Source: Opeltia flavorubescens (Eukaryota > Ascomycota > Lecanoromycetes > Teloschistales > Teloschistaceae). From it: 64,000 nucleotides of DNA. The notes under the pieces were generated by a model. That model had not been told where the DNA came from and made no database searches. It worked only from the letters and a program-made list of their open reading frames with translations. The position numbers and the translations under genes are program-made. Location of the stretch: positions 558,001-622,000 of the forward strand of contig KE546974.1 of the NCBI GenBank assembly GCA_000442125.1, in the 5' to 3' direction. Shown here piece after piece: positions 46,505 to 57,596 of the stretch (positions are counted from its first letter, which is position 1; each line of letters opens with the position of its first letter).

Positions 46505-47063
46505 TATCTGAAAGGAGCTCTTTGACATTGGATGCATGGGGTCGAGAAGTCAGTAGTACAGTCCGATTACGTCGCATTGAGGTGCAGCTGCACGGCACAG
46601 ACGAGTACCTGCGAGTATATCGTAAGCACGCGAAAGACATAATTTCCTTTCAGACACATCCACTCAGCTTTCCCACCTTGCAGCATGGCACCCATTCGGA
46701 AAGAATTGTGATGAGTACCACAAATGTTGACACCGATTTGATATCTTTCGGCTCCCTGCAGGTCATCTGGAGACCTTATTCAATCTCTTTGCCCACAATA
46801 CAACGCCATTACTTTGCCTTTCAACGTTAGGCCTTCATCGGGGCACAACGAGTATTCGGTCTGAATTCGAGTACTTTGAGGTGCATACCAACTAGATCCA
46901 TTGGATGCGTTGGGTTTGCAGTTCTGGGATTGATGACCGAGACGTTTGCATCAATTCCTTCACTTCAGCTTGAGCAAAACCAACAGATCAAATCTCGTTG
47001 CGGAGCCTCTTTTGAATGAGCGATATCTCCAATTTCCAATAGACGACGACACCATCGCCTGGT
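46505..47063. other. Spacer between transposon relic and septin gene
   Basis: 559 bp. It should contain the septin promoter and possibly an untranslated or short coding first exon. The acceptor-like TTTCCAATAG just before 47043 would allow in-frame sequence upstream of the chosen septin start. Confidence 0.4.
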
Positions 47064-48944
47064 ATGTCGTCAATTCTCCCCATCCAACGACCTCGAACGC
47101 CGAGCGATTCCTACCGCTCCAGCGATTCACCCCTGTCTCCCAATTCGGAATCCAGAGATCGACATGGTTCCCTTCGCCGCCGTCCGTCATTTAGTTTTCT
47201 TCGCCGAAGCAAGTCGCGTGAGCCCGTGCCAAGGAATGTCTCCACAAGCACAGCAAGAAGCCCATCCGGTGGAAGTCTTTCGGGTCGGAAGCTAAGCAAG
47301 AAGAAGCTTGTCCTTGCAAGAGAGCAGGAGATGCGGCAAGAGAATATACCGCCTTTCCCTCCGAAAATCCCAGACATCATTCCTCATACCCAGACGATGC
47401 AGACTTTTGGAGGTGAAAACTATCGGCCGGATAGTTTGGCTATCATGTCCGGCAAATCCGAGGACACCAAGCCTGGACGAACATTTTCCTACTCGTCGAG
47501 AGAAACACCTGGCCTGGCGGTCACACGCAATATTCCAATCCCCCCAATGCCGACCAAATATTCTGGTGGAAGATCTCCTGTTGATCCGTATGCACGCACC
47601 GAAAGTATGACGCACAGAGGTCGATACAGCTATGCAAGCAGCGCCGTCAGTACAGTTGATGGTCCGCGAAGGCTGCGTAGGAGAAAGGATCCTATACCCT
47701 TCAAGTAAGATCTTTGTCAATTGTAGGCTTTGGATGAAATGGTTAACGACAGCCGCAGTGTCCTTGTGGTTGGTGCGCGAAATTCGGGAAAGACCTCTCT
47801 TCTCAACTTTCTTCGTACTTCACTCGCTCAGTCCCCTCCGAAGCAACGGCCTTCAGTCGTAGATGCTACATACGCCCCACCCATCGCTCCTTCGACTGTT
47901 GGATACCCCAATTTCACATCACATTATCTGGAAACTAGTATTGGAACCGAACGAGTTGGCGTGACATTATGGGACTCCCAGGGATTGGAAAGAAACGTTG
48001 CAGATTTGCAGATGCGAGAGATTTCTTCCTTTGTGGAAAGCAAATTCGAGGATACTTTCACGGAAGAGAATAAAGTTGCGCGCACCCCAGGCTTCCGGGA
48101 CACACATATCCACTGCGTTCTTTTGGTCCTAGATCCTGCTCGTCTGGACGCCAACATTGCTGCTGTCAAAAAAGCCGAGGTAGCTGGCGGTATCAAAATG
48201 AACGGGAATTCATTTTCTGCTCAACGCCTAGCGGGAGCATCTGGCGGACTGGACGAGAACCTAGACTTGCAGGTGATGCGTGTCCTCAAGGGAAAGACAA
48301 CGGTGGTTCCAGTCATAGCGAAAGCGGATACCATTACCGCGGCGCATATGGCATATCTCAAACAAGCAGTATGGGGTTCAATCCAGCGCGCAAAGCTGGA
48401 CGATTATGATACCATTGGACTAGGGGAAAACGCAGAGGACGAATCTTCTGATGAAGAAGAGCAGATCAACAGGAAGACAAGGCGTCCCATCGAAGACGGC
48501 AAATTGTCAGTCACTTCTCACCTCGACTCACCGTCCAATTCGGATGCTAGTTCCTCATCTTCAAGCTTCAATGTGGTTAATGCGCCAAAACGAGGGGGAA
48601 ATCGCCATTCACGAACACCATCATCACCGGTCCCGATACCTATCAAGCCACAAGATCCAGCCGAGACACCATACTTGCCGCTTTCCGTTATTTCACCAGA
48701 TCTTTACGAACCTGATGTCCCTGGAAGGAAGTTCCCATGGGGTTTCGCCGATCCCTTCAACGCCGAACACTGTGATTTTATTCGGCTCAAAGACATGTTA
48801 TTCACCGAATGGCGAGGAGATCTTCGAGAGGCTAGTAGGGAGGTTGGCTATGAAGGATGGAGGTCTTCAAGACTCAATCGACAAAGCGCACGTGGAGAGT
48901 CGAGAGGTCAGCCGAGAGTCGGGCAAATGGGATATGCAAGATGA
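47064..48944 (+). CDS. aspE: AspE-type (group 5) septin GTPase
   Basis: Septin of the class found in filamentous fungi but absent from yeasts. Septins form cortical filaments at septa and branch points. Two exons (47064-47704, 47753-48944) with a 48-nt intron close to 610 residues; the join PFN-RSVLVVGARNSGKTSLL restores the P-loop. G1 GARNSGKT (about residue 221), G3-equivalent LWDSQGLE (about 287; diverged from the usual DTPGFGD), G4 AKAD (about 402). The septin-type C-terminal block FPWGFADPFNAEHCDFIRLK is present, but no clear coiled coil follows. About 210 residues of Ser/Arg/Pro-rich sequence precede the GTPase domain (SYRSSDSPLSPNSESRD, LRRRPSFSFLRRSKSREP). A further upstream exon is possible. 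Confidence 0.88.
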
Positions 48945-49492
48945 CCACGGAGAGTTGTGAAGTTTCAGAAAGAATTGCGATATTTTACAGAGGAGGAGGC
49001 ATTGTAGCCGGGGGTTTTTCATTCCATTCTCATACCCCCTTACTTCTGATATCGATGTCGGCGATTGGAGTTTCTATTCTACTCCAATTGATACCCATGG
49101 CTCTGTACTTGACATTCGAGCGAGGAGCTTAGCGATAGTTTCGAACAATGTACTTTTACTGATCCATGCAATGCACATAATGTGCTTACTCAGTGTGAAC
49201 TAATTCGATAAAATTAAGCGTGGTGGCTGCCAAGTGTGGTCCATGCGTCGCATGATCGACGCCCAAAAGTTCGTCTGTAACATATGACGCTCCTTGGCCC
49301 AGGTTGTAAACAGCGGAAACAAGGTCACCTGGTGGTCGAACTGTAGGATTGGCACTTTTCCTTTCCGTCATGGCTTCTATGACCACCAAAACATCAGCGG
49401 AAGAAGGTTTCCATGCCGTAAACCATTATAGACTGTATCTATTTCTTCGGCATTGACTTCCCTTTGAAGTCTCTGCAGCACCGTTGCCAAGG
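48945..49492. other. Intergenic between septin and K+ channel genes
   Basis: 548 bp between two plus-strand genes. Septin 3' UTR and TOK1 promoter; no exon recognised. Confidence 0.5.
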
Positions 49493-51844
49493 ATGAACGA
49501 TCCGGGGCTTGACGAGCCCATTCAGCAAGAATCCAAACATGTGGAACAGGATCGCAAAGCTGGGGAGGACTTTCAAAAGGAAGATGAACAGGCATTTCTG
49601 GACCCAAGGTACTTGCTGTGTCATATTTCTCTCACGACCGTTCGAAATTGACCTGTTCGTCTAGTCGGTGGTGGTTCGCTTCAACGGCTTTTCCCTTGCT
49701 CGCTGTGAGTACTCCAAATATTAGAACGCATTGGGCAGATGCTAATTGTCTTTCAAGGGCACCTTTGGCCCCATGGCCAGTGCTTTTTCCGTCTGCGCTC
49801 TTGTTGAGAACTGGAGGGTCATTGTACCACATGGACCGGGTGGAAACGAAGCACATGGAATCGATATCAAAGATCCCGGATGGTACGTCCAACGTCCTTT
49901 GAAGGTTGCCAGCGGATGGTCTACAGAGAATGGCAAAATGATCTATAATTGCCGGGTGCTTCCATTTGAAAGAGCTCGGTCTGTAACAGCTGAATGCTGA
50001 TACTGCTCTCCAATCTTAACAGGCTAATAGCCATCAATACTATCTCGCTAATTCTCGCCCTCGTCGCGAATGTCTCACTTCTACTCAACATGGCACGCCG
50101 AGTTTCCTTCTCCATCGCGCAACCCATCACCATTGTAGGCTGGTTCATCTCGTCCATTCTGCTGATAGCGCTTGTCTTCGCAGCCACTTACAGCATGGAG
50201 CTACCGGGAGAAGATCGGGCATTGACTCAAGCTTTCTACTACGCCATCATCGCCGCTGGACTCTACTTCATCATCGCCTCATTGATGTCCGTCACCGTAT
50301 ATGGCGCCTACAAGGAACATTACCCCCGAGAGTTCAAGCTCACAATGAGCCAGCGGACACTGATGCTACAGACAATCAGTTTCATGGTCTACATGCTGGC
50401 TGGAGCTGCAGTCTACTACCGCGTTGAGGGTTGGAAATTCCTCGATTGTGTGTACTTCACGAATTACACCCTTCTCACGGTGGGGATAGGAGACTATGCT
50501 CCCCAAACCCACACTGGTCGGGCCTTGTTGTTCCCATACGCCATCGGCGGTATTGTCATCCTTGGTCTCGTGGTTGGTTCGATTCGTTCTCTGGTCCTCG
50601 AACGGGGCAAGAAGAAGCTTGGCAGTCGCATGATTGAAAAGAAACGCGAGGAACTACTTAAGAAGATGCATAAGAAGAAGAGTCAACGCAAGAAATTGAC
50701 GCCCATCGATAGTGATGATAGGGCTGACGAGCTTGGGATGACGGAGCGGGAAAGAAGAAAATTCGAGTTTGAGTTGATGCGTCAGATCCAGGATCAGACC
50801 AGTGAGCGGCAGAAATGGAATGCACTCTTCATATCGGGAAGCGCGTGGCTGATCTTATGGCTCGTGGGTGCTGTGGTGTTTTGGAAGGCTGAACATGCAC
50901 AAGAATGGACATACTTTGGATCCCTCTACTTTTCCTATACATCGTTGCTCACGATTGGCTACGGTGACTACAAAAATTTCAGTAATGCCGGCAAGCCTGC
51001 TTTTGTCTTCTGGTCGCTGCTCGCCGTTCCGACCCTTACCATTGTCATCAGTAATATGGGCGACACAGTAGTCAAAGTGATTCGCGATGCAACGGATTAT
51101 CTTGGAGAGTTTACGCTCTTACCAGGGGAGAGTTCTACGAAACAGAGGGCTAAGCAAGTCATCACCGCCGTCACAAGCAGATTCGGCAAAGACACTGAAC
51201 CAGACGAGACTCTGATGGATGAGCCGCCCGGATTAATTGGCGAGAAGGAGGGACAAGATTCCGAAGGATGTAACCATCAAGCTACAGCTACCAATCGTTT
51301 GGCAGGCGAAATTGAAAATGAGGAGTTGCGAAAAGCTGGCGAAGCCGGAAAACGAGGGGATCGACTTAGTAAAGATACCCATGAATATCATTATCAATTG
51401 GTCCGCGAGTTTAGGAACGTCATGGGGCATCTCAATGAAACGCCGCCACGCCGTTATACATACGAAGAATGGGCATGGTACCTCAAATTGATGGGAGAGG
51501 ATGAAGACAACCAGCGTTCACATCGTAAAGCACCAATCCACGTTCGAAATAGCAGTCAGAAGAAGGAAGACCTCGACATGCAGCAGGGACCGACGCAAGA
51601 TAAAGAGGAGCAAAGGCAATGGAGTTGGCTTGGTAACCGAAGCCCGCTGATGGGTGAGGTGGATGAGCCGGAATGGGTGCTTGAGAGGTTGAGCATTACC
51701 CTGGAGAAAGAGTTAAAGAGACGACATGAGGAAGAGAGACGACGTCGAAAAGAGAAAGGTCTAGGTTCGGCGGAGAAGGCTCCGAGCAGTAGCGGAAGTA
51801 GTAAGACTTTGGAGCAGCAAGAAAGGGATAATAGGCATGGTTAG
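49493..51844 (+). CDS. TOK1: TOK-type two-pore outward-rectifying potassium channel
   Basis: Plasma-membrane K+ efflux channel of the fungal TOK family (eight membrane segments, two pore loops). Four exons (49493-49608, 49665-49704, 49758-49882, 50023-51844) close to 700 residues. Start MNDPGLDEPIQQ leads to a spliced first membrane region (FLDPS-RWWFASTAFPLLA-GTFGPMASAFSVCALV) and DPGW-LIAINTISLILALVANV. Pore 1 selectivity filter TVGIGDYA near residue 246, pore 2 filter TIGYGDYK near residue 404. Between the pores is a long basic cytosolic loop (GKKKLGSRMIEKKREELLKK). The C-terminal half is a charged cytoplasmic tail (HEEERRRRKEKGLG). The pore-1 GIGD variant is typical of TOK proteins. Confidence 0.94.
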
Positions 51845-52313
51845 GTTTCTGTTTCCGTTACATTTGTGGATTGATCTCGTTGTCTATGTCGCATTTCAGT
51901 GCATACCAAGATACCCATTCTTAGCAGTCGATGCACTTCTTTTGTACGCATACGCCGTCTAGTCACATGAAATTATATTAATATCTCGCGTTTATTAATC
52001 AATATTTCTCTTTGCCTGGCATCTCCAACGGAAACCCAGCTTTTCAGTTAGCATCAAACGTTGCCCTGCTCAGAATACATCTCTCGACGGACGCCGTGAA
52101 TGTTAAGACCCGTCACATTTGACAGATCATGAGACAGAAAGCTACTTCACCATCACCCTAGACATCGCCTTCACCATGTCCTCGACAACGTCATCACTAC
52201 TATGTTTCACCCTGTTTCATTCCACACCAAGCCTCGGCTACTGCCTTTGATTTCAATCAGTGGTCTGATTACTTTTCTACTATCTCACACCATCTGCATG
52301 CATCTACGCAAAC
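51845..52313. other. Intergenic, promoter of the single-pass membrane protein gene
   Basis: 469 bp. An ATG at 52176 opens a short Ser/Leu-rich frame (MSSTTSSLLCFTLFHS) that could be an upstream exon or uORF of the next gene; I could not join it convincingly. Confidence 0.35.
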
Positions 52314-53216
52314 ATGTCTTTGCCACCAATCTCACCACTCCATCCTCCCACCGCTTCTGCTCCACTCCCACATCACACACCCCTCCCCCTCGCCTCCCGT
52401 GAAGTAGTAACCCTCTACCCCTCCGCCCTTGCCTCATCGACAACAGCAACACCAACACAAGCTGCCCAAGAAACAGGTAGACCACCCATCCCCACCACCA
52501 ACGTCCACCCTAGAACCACAGAGCTCCCACCCGCCCTCTGGGCCGTCATCGGCATCGCATTAGCCCTCCTCATCATTGGATCCTTCGTAATCCCATGGTG
52601 GATCCACTACCTAAAACGTCAGCGTATGCTTCTCGCAGGGAATACATCACCATCGACGCCTTCTCCAAAGATCACACCCACGTCTCCTTCGAAAGCTGAG
52701 TCCCAGCAACGGCAATCGCAACGACGACAAACGCAGCAATGGTGGAGTGCGAATTCATCTCAACAACAGCGGCAGTCGTCGAGTATATACTCCCCTCATC
52801 CTCCCCATCAAGGAATAGATCAAAGCCCGACGGCATCAGACCCCAATACCACAACCCTCATCTCCCGCCTCCGCCTCCTCCAAAATCCATCAATCCTAGG
52901 CGCCATCCCCGAAAGCACAGTCCTGACCGTCCCACCAAAAGCGATGGAAGGAACGAATGTCTACTGGAGGGATTTCGCGGAGAGGAGGTTACAGGAAGCG
53001 AGGGGGAGGGGGGAATTGGTTGTTGAGGAGATTTCCGATGGAGATGGAGATGATTATAGGGGAAAAGAGGGGGGAGGGAGTGTGGAGGGTAGGGTTGGAG
53101 GTGGAGGTGGAAAGAAGGTGAGGTGGACGGAGAGGGAGTTGGCGCTTTTGGGGGGGAGTGAAAGTGGGATGGGGAGTTTGGTGGGTGGGAGGGGTGGGAG
53201 GAGATTTAGGCTGTAA
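52314..53216 (+). CDS. Hypothetical single-pass membrane protein, proline-rich ectodomain
   Basis: 300-residue open frame, not recognised. Residues 1-75 are Pro/Thr/Ser-rich, as in fungal extracellular stalks. A single strong membrane helix follows (LWAVIGIALALLIIGSFVIPWW, about residues 78-99) with a positive inside flank (HYLKRQR), then a Gln/Ser-rich cytoplasmic region (SQQRQSQRRQTQQWWSANSS). The C-terminus has LISRLRLLQNPSILGAIPES, NVYWRDFAERRLQEARGRGE and a Gly-rich end KKVRWTERELALLGG. The architecture resembles a type I/III surface sensor without a signal peptide at this start, so a first exon may be missing. Confidence 0.5.
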   Translation: MSLPPISPLHPPTASAPLPHHTPLPLASREVVTLYPSALASSTTATPTQAAQETGRPPIPTTNVHPRTTELPPALWAVIGIALALLIIGSFVIPWWIHYLKRQRMLLAGNTSPSTPSPKITPTSPSKAESQQRQSQRRQTQQWWSANSSQQQRQSSSIYSPHPPHQGIDQSPTASDPNTTTLISRLRLLQNPSILGAIPESTVLTVPPKAMEGTNVYWRDFAERRLQEARGRGELVVEEISDGDGDDYRGKEGGGSVEGRVGGGGGKKVRWTERELALLGGSESGMGSLVGGRGGRRFRL

Positions 53217-53604
53217 GAGAGAGAAGGAATGTGTACATGTAAGGAAGGAGGAGAATGAGGGTGGGATGAACAATATGATTTAACCTGTGGATGTTAAATT
53301 AAAGTGGGAAAGAGCTTCAAAGTCATTTAAGGAATTGTAAAGATAGGAGTTAGGAGATTGTAAGATATTGGATCTCTTAAGGTGCTGAAACCTGTACGAT
53401 ATACAGTGGAGATGAGTCTTTTAAGACAGAATGTACGAATCTATCAAATTGCTGGAGGTGAGTATGCTGCCATCTATACGCAAGTTCCAAGGGCTCCCCA
53501 AATATATTGTGCCCAACCATGACGTCCATACCGAGCTCCTCCCAATGCAATCCCACCATGTGGCTCAAGAACCCTGAACCCTCGCCAAAAGTCCATCAAT
53601 CGAT
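53217..53604. other. Convergent 3' flanks
   Basis: 388-bp gap between the membrane-protein gene and the DHA1 transporter gene. No gene seen. Confidence 0.5.
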
Positions 53605-55450
53605 TCAATCACCACCCCCCGCCGCAAATGGACTCCTCTTCCTCAAGGCCTCCCCAAACCACCACAGTAAGAACGGCGCCGGAACACCCAAACCCACCGC
53701 TACAAATCCCAAAAGACTATTCCCCCATCCATACCCCAGCGCCTTATACATAGCTGGCGCGAAAAGCGGAAAGCCAAACCCCGCCAGACTCCTCAGCACC
53801 GTTGCCGCTGCAATTGCCGAAGCCGCGAACCTAGTGTACGCATCCACGAGGTAAGTCTGCACGCACTGGAACCCCGCAATAGCACCAGCACTGAAGATCG
53901 CGATGCCAATATTGGGTCCTATCCAATGGGTCTTACGCTCCGCTGTCCAGGCATAGATAAAAAGACCCACAGGCACGAGCAGGGCACCCGGAACCATAAG
54001 GGGGACTCTAAATTCCGGTCTACCCGTTGCATTATTCCTGCGTTTCAGTGCGCGGTAAACGCGATCGTTGAGCGGGGAGAAGATCTGCGCTCCGAGGGAG
54101 AACCCAAGGCCCATGGAAATGTAGTTGAGACCTGCGATGCCGACGGATTCGCCGTAGCGTTCCGTCCAAAGGACAGGGAAGGTGGAGAGGACGAGGTACA
54201 TAAGGCCATAGAGGTAGGCAGCGTAGATGGCTAGGACCTGAACAATAGGCTGGGTGCCCAGGAGACGGAAGGGGCGGACGAGGCTAATTTTTAGGATCTT
54301 GATAAGGGAGCGGTCTGGGTGGTCGAATTCAGTGTGGAGGTTTTGATTGCCCGTTTCTGCGATGAGTTTTTTGGCTTTTATGTGTAGGAGTTTTGGTGGA
54401 TAAGTTTCTCGAAGAAAAAACAGGCCGGAGAGCTGGATGAAGACGTCGGCGATGGAGGTGGCGTAGAATGCCCACCTCCAGGTGGTGTGTTCAGTTATGA
54501 AGCCGCCGGCGATGGGTCCAATGGCAGGACCCAGGAGGGGAGCGAGGCTGTAAAGTGAGAGAGCTTTCCCGCGCTGGTCTGCACGCCAGCAATCGCTGAG
54601 GACACCTGCTCCGATCTGTCGATGAGTCAATGAATGAGATGATGGATTACGTGTACATACTGTTTGTGGAGCGGAACCGCCGAGACCGGATAGAAAGCGA
54701 AAAGCAATCATCTGGCTCTTACTTTTACATCCACCGGCGGCGGTGTTGAATATTAAGTAGAATAGATTTCCAAGCTGCAATACTGGGATGCGGCCATAAA
54801 TTTCGCTTAGAGGTCCAAGGAAGAGTGGTCCGATGGCGTATGCCAATACGAAAACCGAAAGGACCATTTGAGATTCAACCTCGTTTGTGATGTGGAAGTC
54901 CTTTGCTATCGCTGTCAGAGCTGGGGCCACCATAGACGAGGAAACGGGTGAGATGAAAGTGAACGAGGATACGACGATGGTAGCCGCCCATTTGCGTTTA
55001 TTCGACCAGTTCTTTGGGCTTTCTGGATCATCGTCATCCCAAGTCACCTGAAGAATTATTAGCATTTCCTATGTTGCTCTTCCCTGTCAATGTACCGACC
55101 AGATTTGGATCTTTCGCCTTGGCAGATTTTGCTGAGGATCTTTTTTCTAATGGTGCCTCTAGGTCTTGCGCATTTACAATTTCATCTCGAACATCGACCG
55201 TCTCCTCGGAAGATATTTCATCGCGATGTTGTTGTTTTTCTCTGAAGACTCGCTCGGAGACATCTGATGCTTCATCGTCGATACCATTCGCGTCGGAATT
55301 AGCAGCGCCATTCGCGCCTTTATAATCTGAGTGATTGTCTGGGTGCTGAATGTTATAATTTTCTGATACGATTGGTTGGACTGGACTGGAAGGACTATTT
55401 GGTCTTGAACAAGGGTTGCATTTATTTTTTGCTTCTTCGAGCTTTGTCAT
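53605..55450 (-). CDS. MFS transporter, DHA1 (drug/polyamine:H+ antiporter) family
   Basis: Twelve-helix major facilitator of the TPO1/FLU1-like drug antiporter group. Three exons (55100-55450, 54661-55047, 53605-54615) close to 582 residues. A disordered 117-residue N-terminal tail precedes VTWDDDDPESPKNWSNKRKW, the usual cytosolic entry motif of fungal DHA1 proteins. Family signatures: SSSMVAPALTAIAKDFHIT, GPLSEIYGRIPVLQLGN (motif A), FRFLSGLGGSAPQT joined to IGAGVLSDCWRADQRGKA, LGPAIGPIAGGFI (motif C), WRWAFYA. The substrate is unknown. It shares a 487-bp divergent promoter with a DOPA 4,5-dioxygenase-family gene, so export or import of an aromatic compound is possible. Confidence 0.9.
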
Positions 55451-55937
55451 GGCTGATTTTGCAAGTTGAGGAAGGAACACAATTGATCACGGCGTATGTA
55501 TAATGAAGGTTGATAAGAATTGAATCGGGAATGAGTGCATTTGGAAAGCCGCATGATGACGATAAGCGTTACGTCCTACCGTCGTTGACCGTCCTGCAAC
55601 AATGACTCTCTGCCAGGTCGGCCAGCAAGCCGCAAGGATACACCAATTGGGGTTACGGGAATAGAGTACTGATCGGAGATAGGCCTCGGTAATAGGATCA
55701 CATTAGGTAAGCATGCATTCCAGCGTTGCTGGTGGGCCATTGGAAGCCTCGGAAGGAAGCATCACGTGCCCTCGGCGGGATTCGACGGATAAGGTAATTG
55801 AAAGCGCTTCATAACATGTCGCTGAAAAGGTATAGATTGAGACTGGTCATCCAACTCTCTTGCTGGGGAAAACAAGAAAACGGAAACAAAGATCATGTGA
55901 CATAGGAGTCAACTTATTCCGAAATCAGATATTCAGA
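55451..55937. promoter_or_regulatory. Divergent promoter region MFS transporter / dioxygenase
   Basis: A 487-bp region drives both genes. It could allow joint control. No binding site is claimed. Confidence 0.4.
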
Positions 55938-56443
55938 ATGTCTCCAAGCAACACGTATGACAGCTTTACCGCTCCTATTAGAAATAGCGGTGGGGCTGGA
56001 TTTGATGTACACATTTACTTCCACCAGGTGCGTGGCTACATTGTCTCCACTACCGATCTTGAGAAATACGAGGATTGACCGCATTCTAGGAGAACGAAGA
56101 GGAAGTGAAATACGCAGAGAATTTAAGAGAGAGGATCATGCAAGAATTCCAAGAATTAGCGACCTACAAGGTGCATTACCAACCAATAGGCCCTCATCCA
56201 ATTGCCATGTTTGAAGTCGATATTGCCAACCCAGCCCAATTCGGTGCCTTCGTTCCATGGATGGCCGTCCATCACGGCCCTTTGAGTGTCCTAGTCCATC
56301 CGAACATGGGTGATGATCTTCTTGGTCATACGCAACATGCCATGTGGATTGGTGAGAAGCTCCCTCTTAAACTGAGCCGCTTTGAGGAAATCAGAAAGAT
56401 GAAGGAAGCGGCGGCTAAACAGCTGCAGCATGCGCAGGAGTAG
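55938..56443 (+). CDS. DOPA 4,5-dioxygenase-family protein
   Basis: Small extradiol-type dioxygenase family (DOPA 4,5-dioxygenase, PF08883-like), which opens catechol rings; in Amanita and some bacteria it works on L-DOPA. Two exons (55938-56027, 56090-56443) close to 147 residues. Conserved His-containing blocks: FDVHIYFHQ in exon 1, then VHYQPIGPHPIAMFEVDI, WMAVHHGPLSVLVHPNMGDD and LGHTQHAMWIGEKLPL. The His residues that would bind metal are present. The true substrate in this fungus is unknown. Divergent from a DHA1 exporter. Confidence 0.88.
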
Positions 56444-57596
56444 ATTCGAAAGAGAACGTGGACAAGCTGATGCTGGATGGTTTCAAGTTTGCAATTTCTG
56501 ACCAGTAAATTTTATGGAGAATTGTGCATAGTAGATAAGCACCTACATGCAAAAACGATGCATGCATCTGAGATTCTGCTGTTCCATCAGGATCAGCTCC
56601 TTTGCAGCTACGAAAATGATATTAATGTTAGTAGATGCGATGAAAGTTGAAAGCTGGGCTTGTACGATTGTGACGAATCTCATCAGAATCTCTGGTAAGA
56701 TTCAAGACTGCAGCAGCTTCCCACCCCTCGGCTGACGAAAAATGCGAACAGAAGCGAACAACACAGCCCAATTTCCAGCCAGGAGTCAGCAAATCTTATG
56801 CGGCAAGAATGCAAAGTAATCCAGACAAAAACTGCAATAGTACAGCCAAAACTCTCTACTGGGGATTTCAAAGTAATCGAGGTATCTGATGCATGACTTG
56901 TGTATCGGTTGCTGCCGTAGTGTTCGTATGCCAAGCCTGGGCACTCATATTCACTTTTTTGGTTACGAACCAAGCCCGCCCACCCCTGAAACACTAGTTT
57001 TCTTTAGCTTCAGGTACCCGATCGCTAGGTTTTGCTAAGCTTTCTCCACGTGGATCCTGCTTTCGACGTGGATTCCATATTGGGTTTCCTACAATTGTCT
57101 TCAACTTGATAGCTATGTTGCAAACAATGCCTCATCTTGTCTCTAAAGTCCATTGATGGATGCACTCAACGTCCGGGGGACATTATGCTGTGATTGTACC
57201 AAGAATTCCCCAGGATTGAGGATTTAAGGGGGAGATTAAAACTTGGGGCTAGTTCAATACTTCTCATCCATTTCGGGCAGCCACCAAAGCGAGCACCCAG
57301 TGGGCGTCGGGATTTGGAGCCGTTTCCAGGGCCAGAACGGACACTATCATCCTGGCGCCATGAAGAGCACAGCCAGGCTGAATGCCGGTGATATTATCGT
57401 GATGGCGCTCATCTACCCTCCTTCTCCGTACTCGTCTTCATCTTCACTTTCTTTGATCAGCGCTCTCTACATTGGCGTCTTGGTCGTACGCCCTTGCAAA
57501 CATTCGTTTGCGTCCTCTCCTTGAGAAATCTTGAATACTACGCTCATTTCTATACACTTGTTAATCAATTTACTCTAATTTTTCTGTTCTTTCACC
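56444..57596. other. Long intergenic region upstream of chitinase
   Basis: 1.15 kb, containing the dioxygenase 3' UTR and a long chitinase promoter. A CT-rich tract lies at about 57415-57460 and another just before the start codon, common in fungal promoters and leaders. No exon recognised. Confidence 0.4.

Noticed and set aside
47705-47726. 22-nt intron GTAAG...TAG in the septin gene
   Set aside because: Too short for a fungal intron and it breaks the frame. The 48-nt version ending at 47752 has a branch-like GTTAAC and restores the P-loop protein.
50570-50600. tRNA B-box-like GGTTCGATTC
   Set aside because: It lies inside the TOK1 coding exon and has no matching A box or foldable cloverleaf around it.
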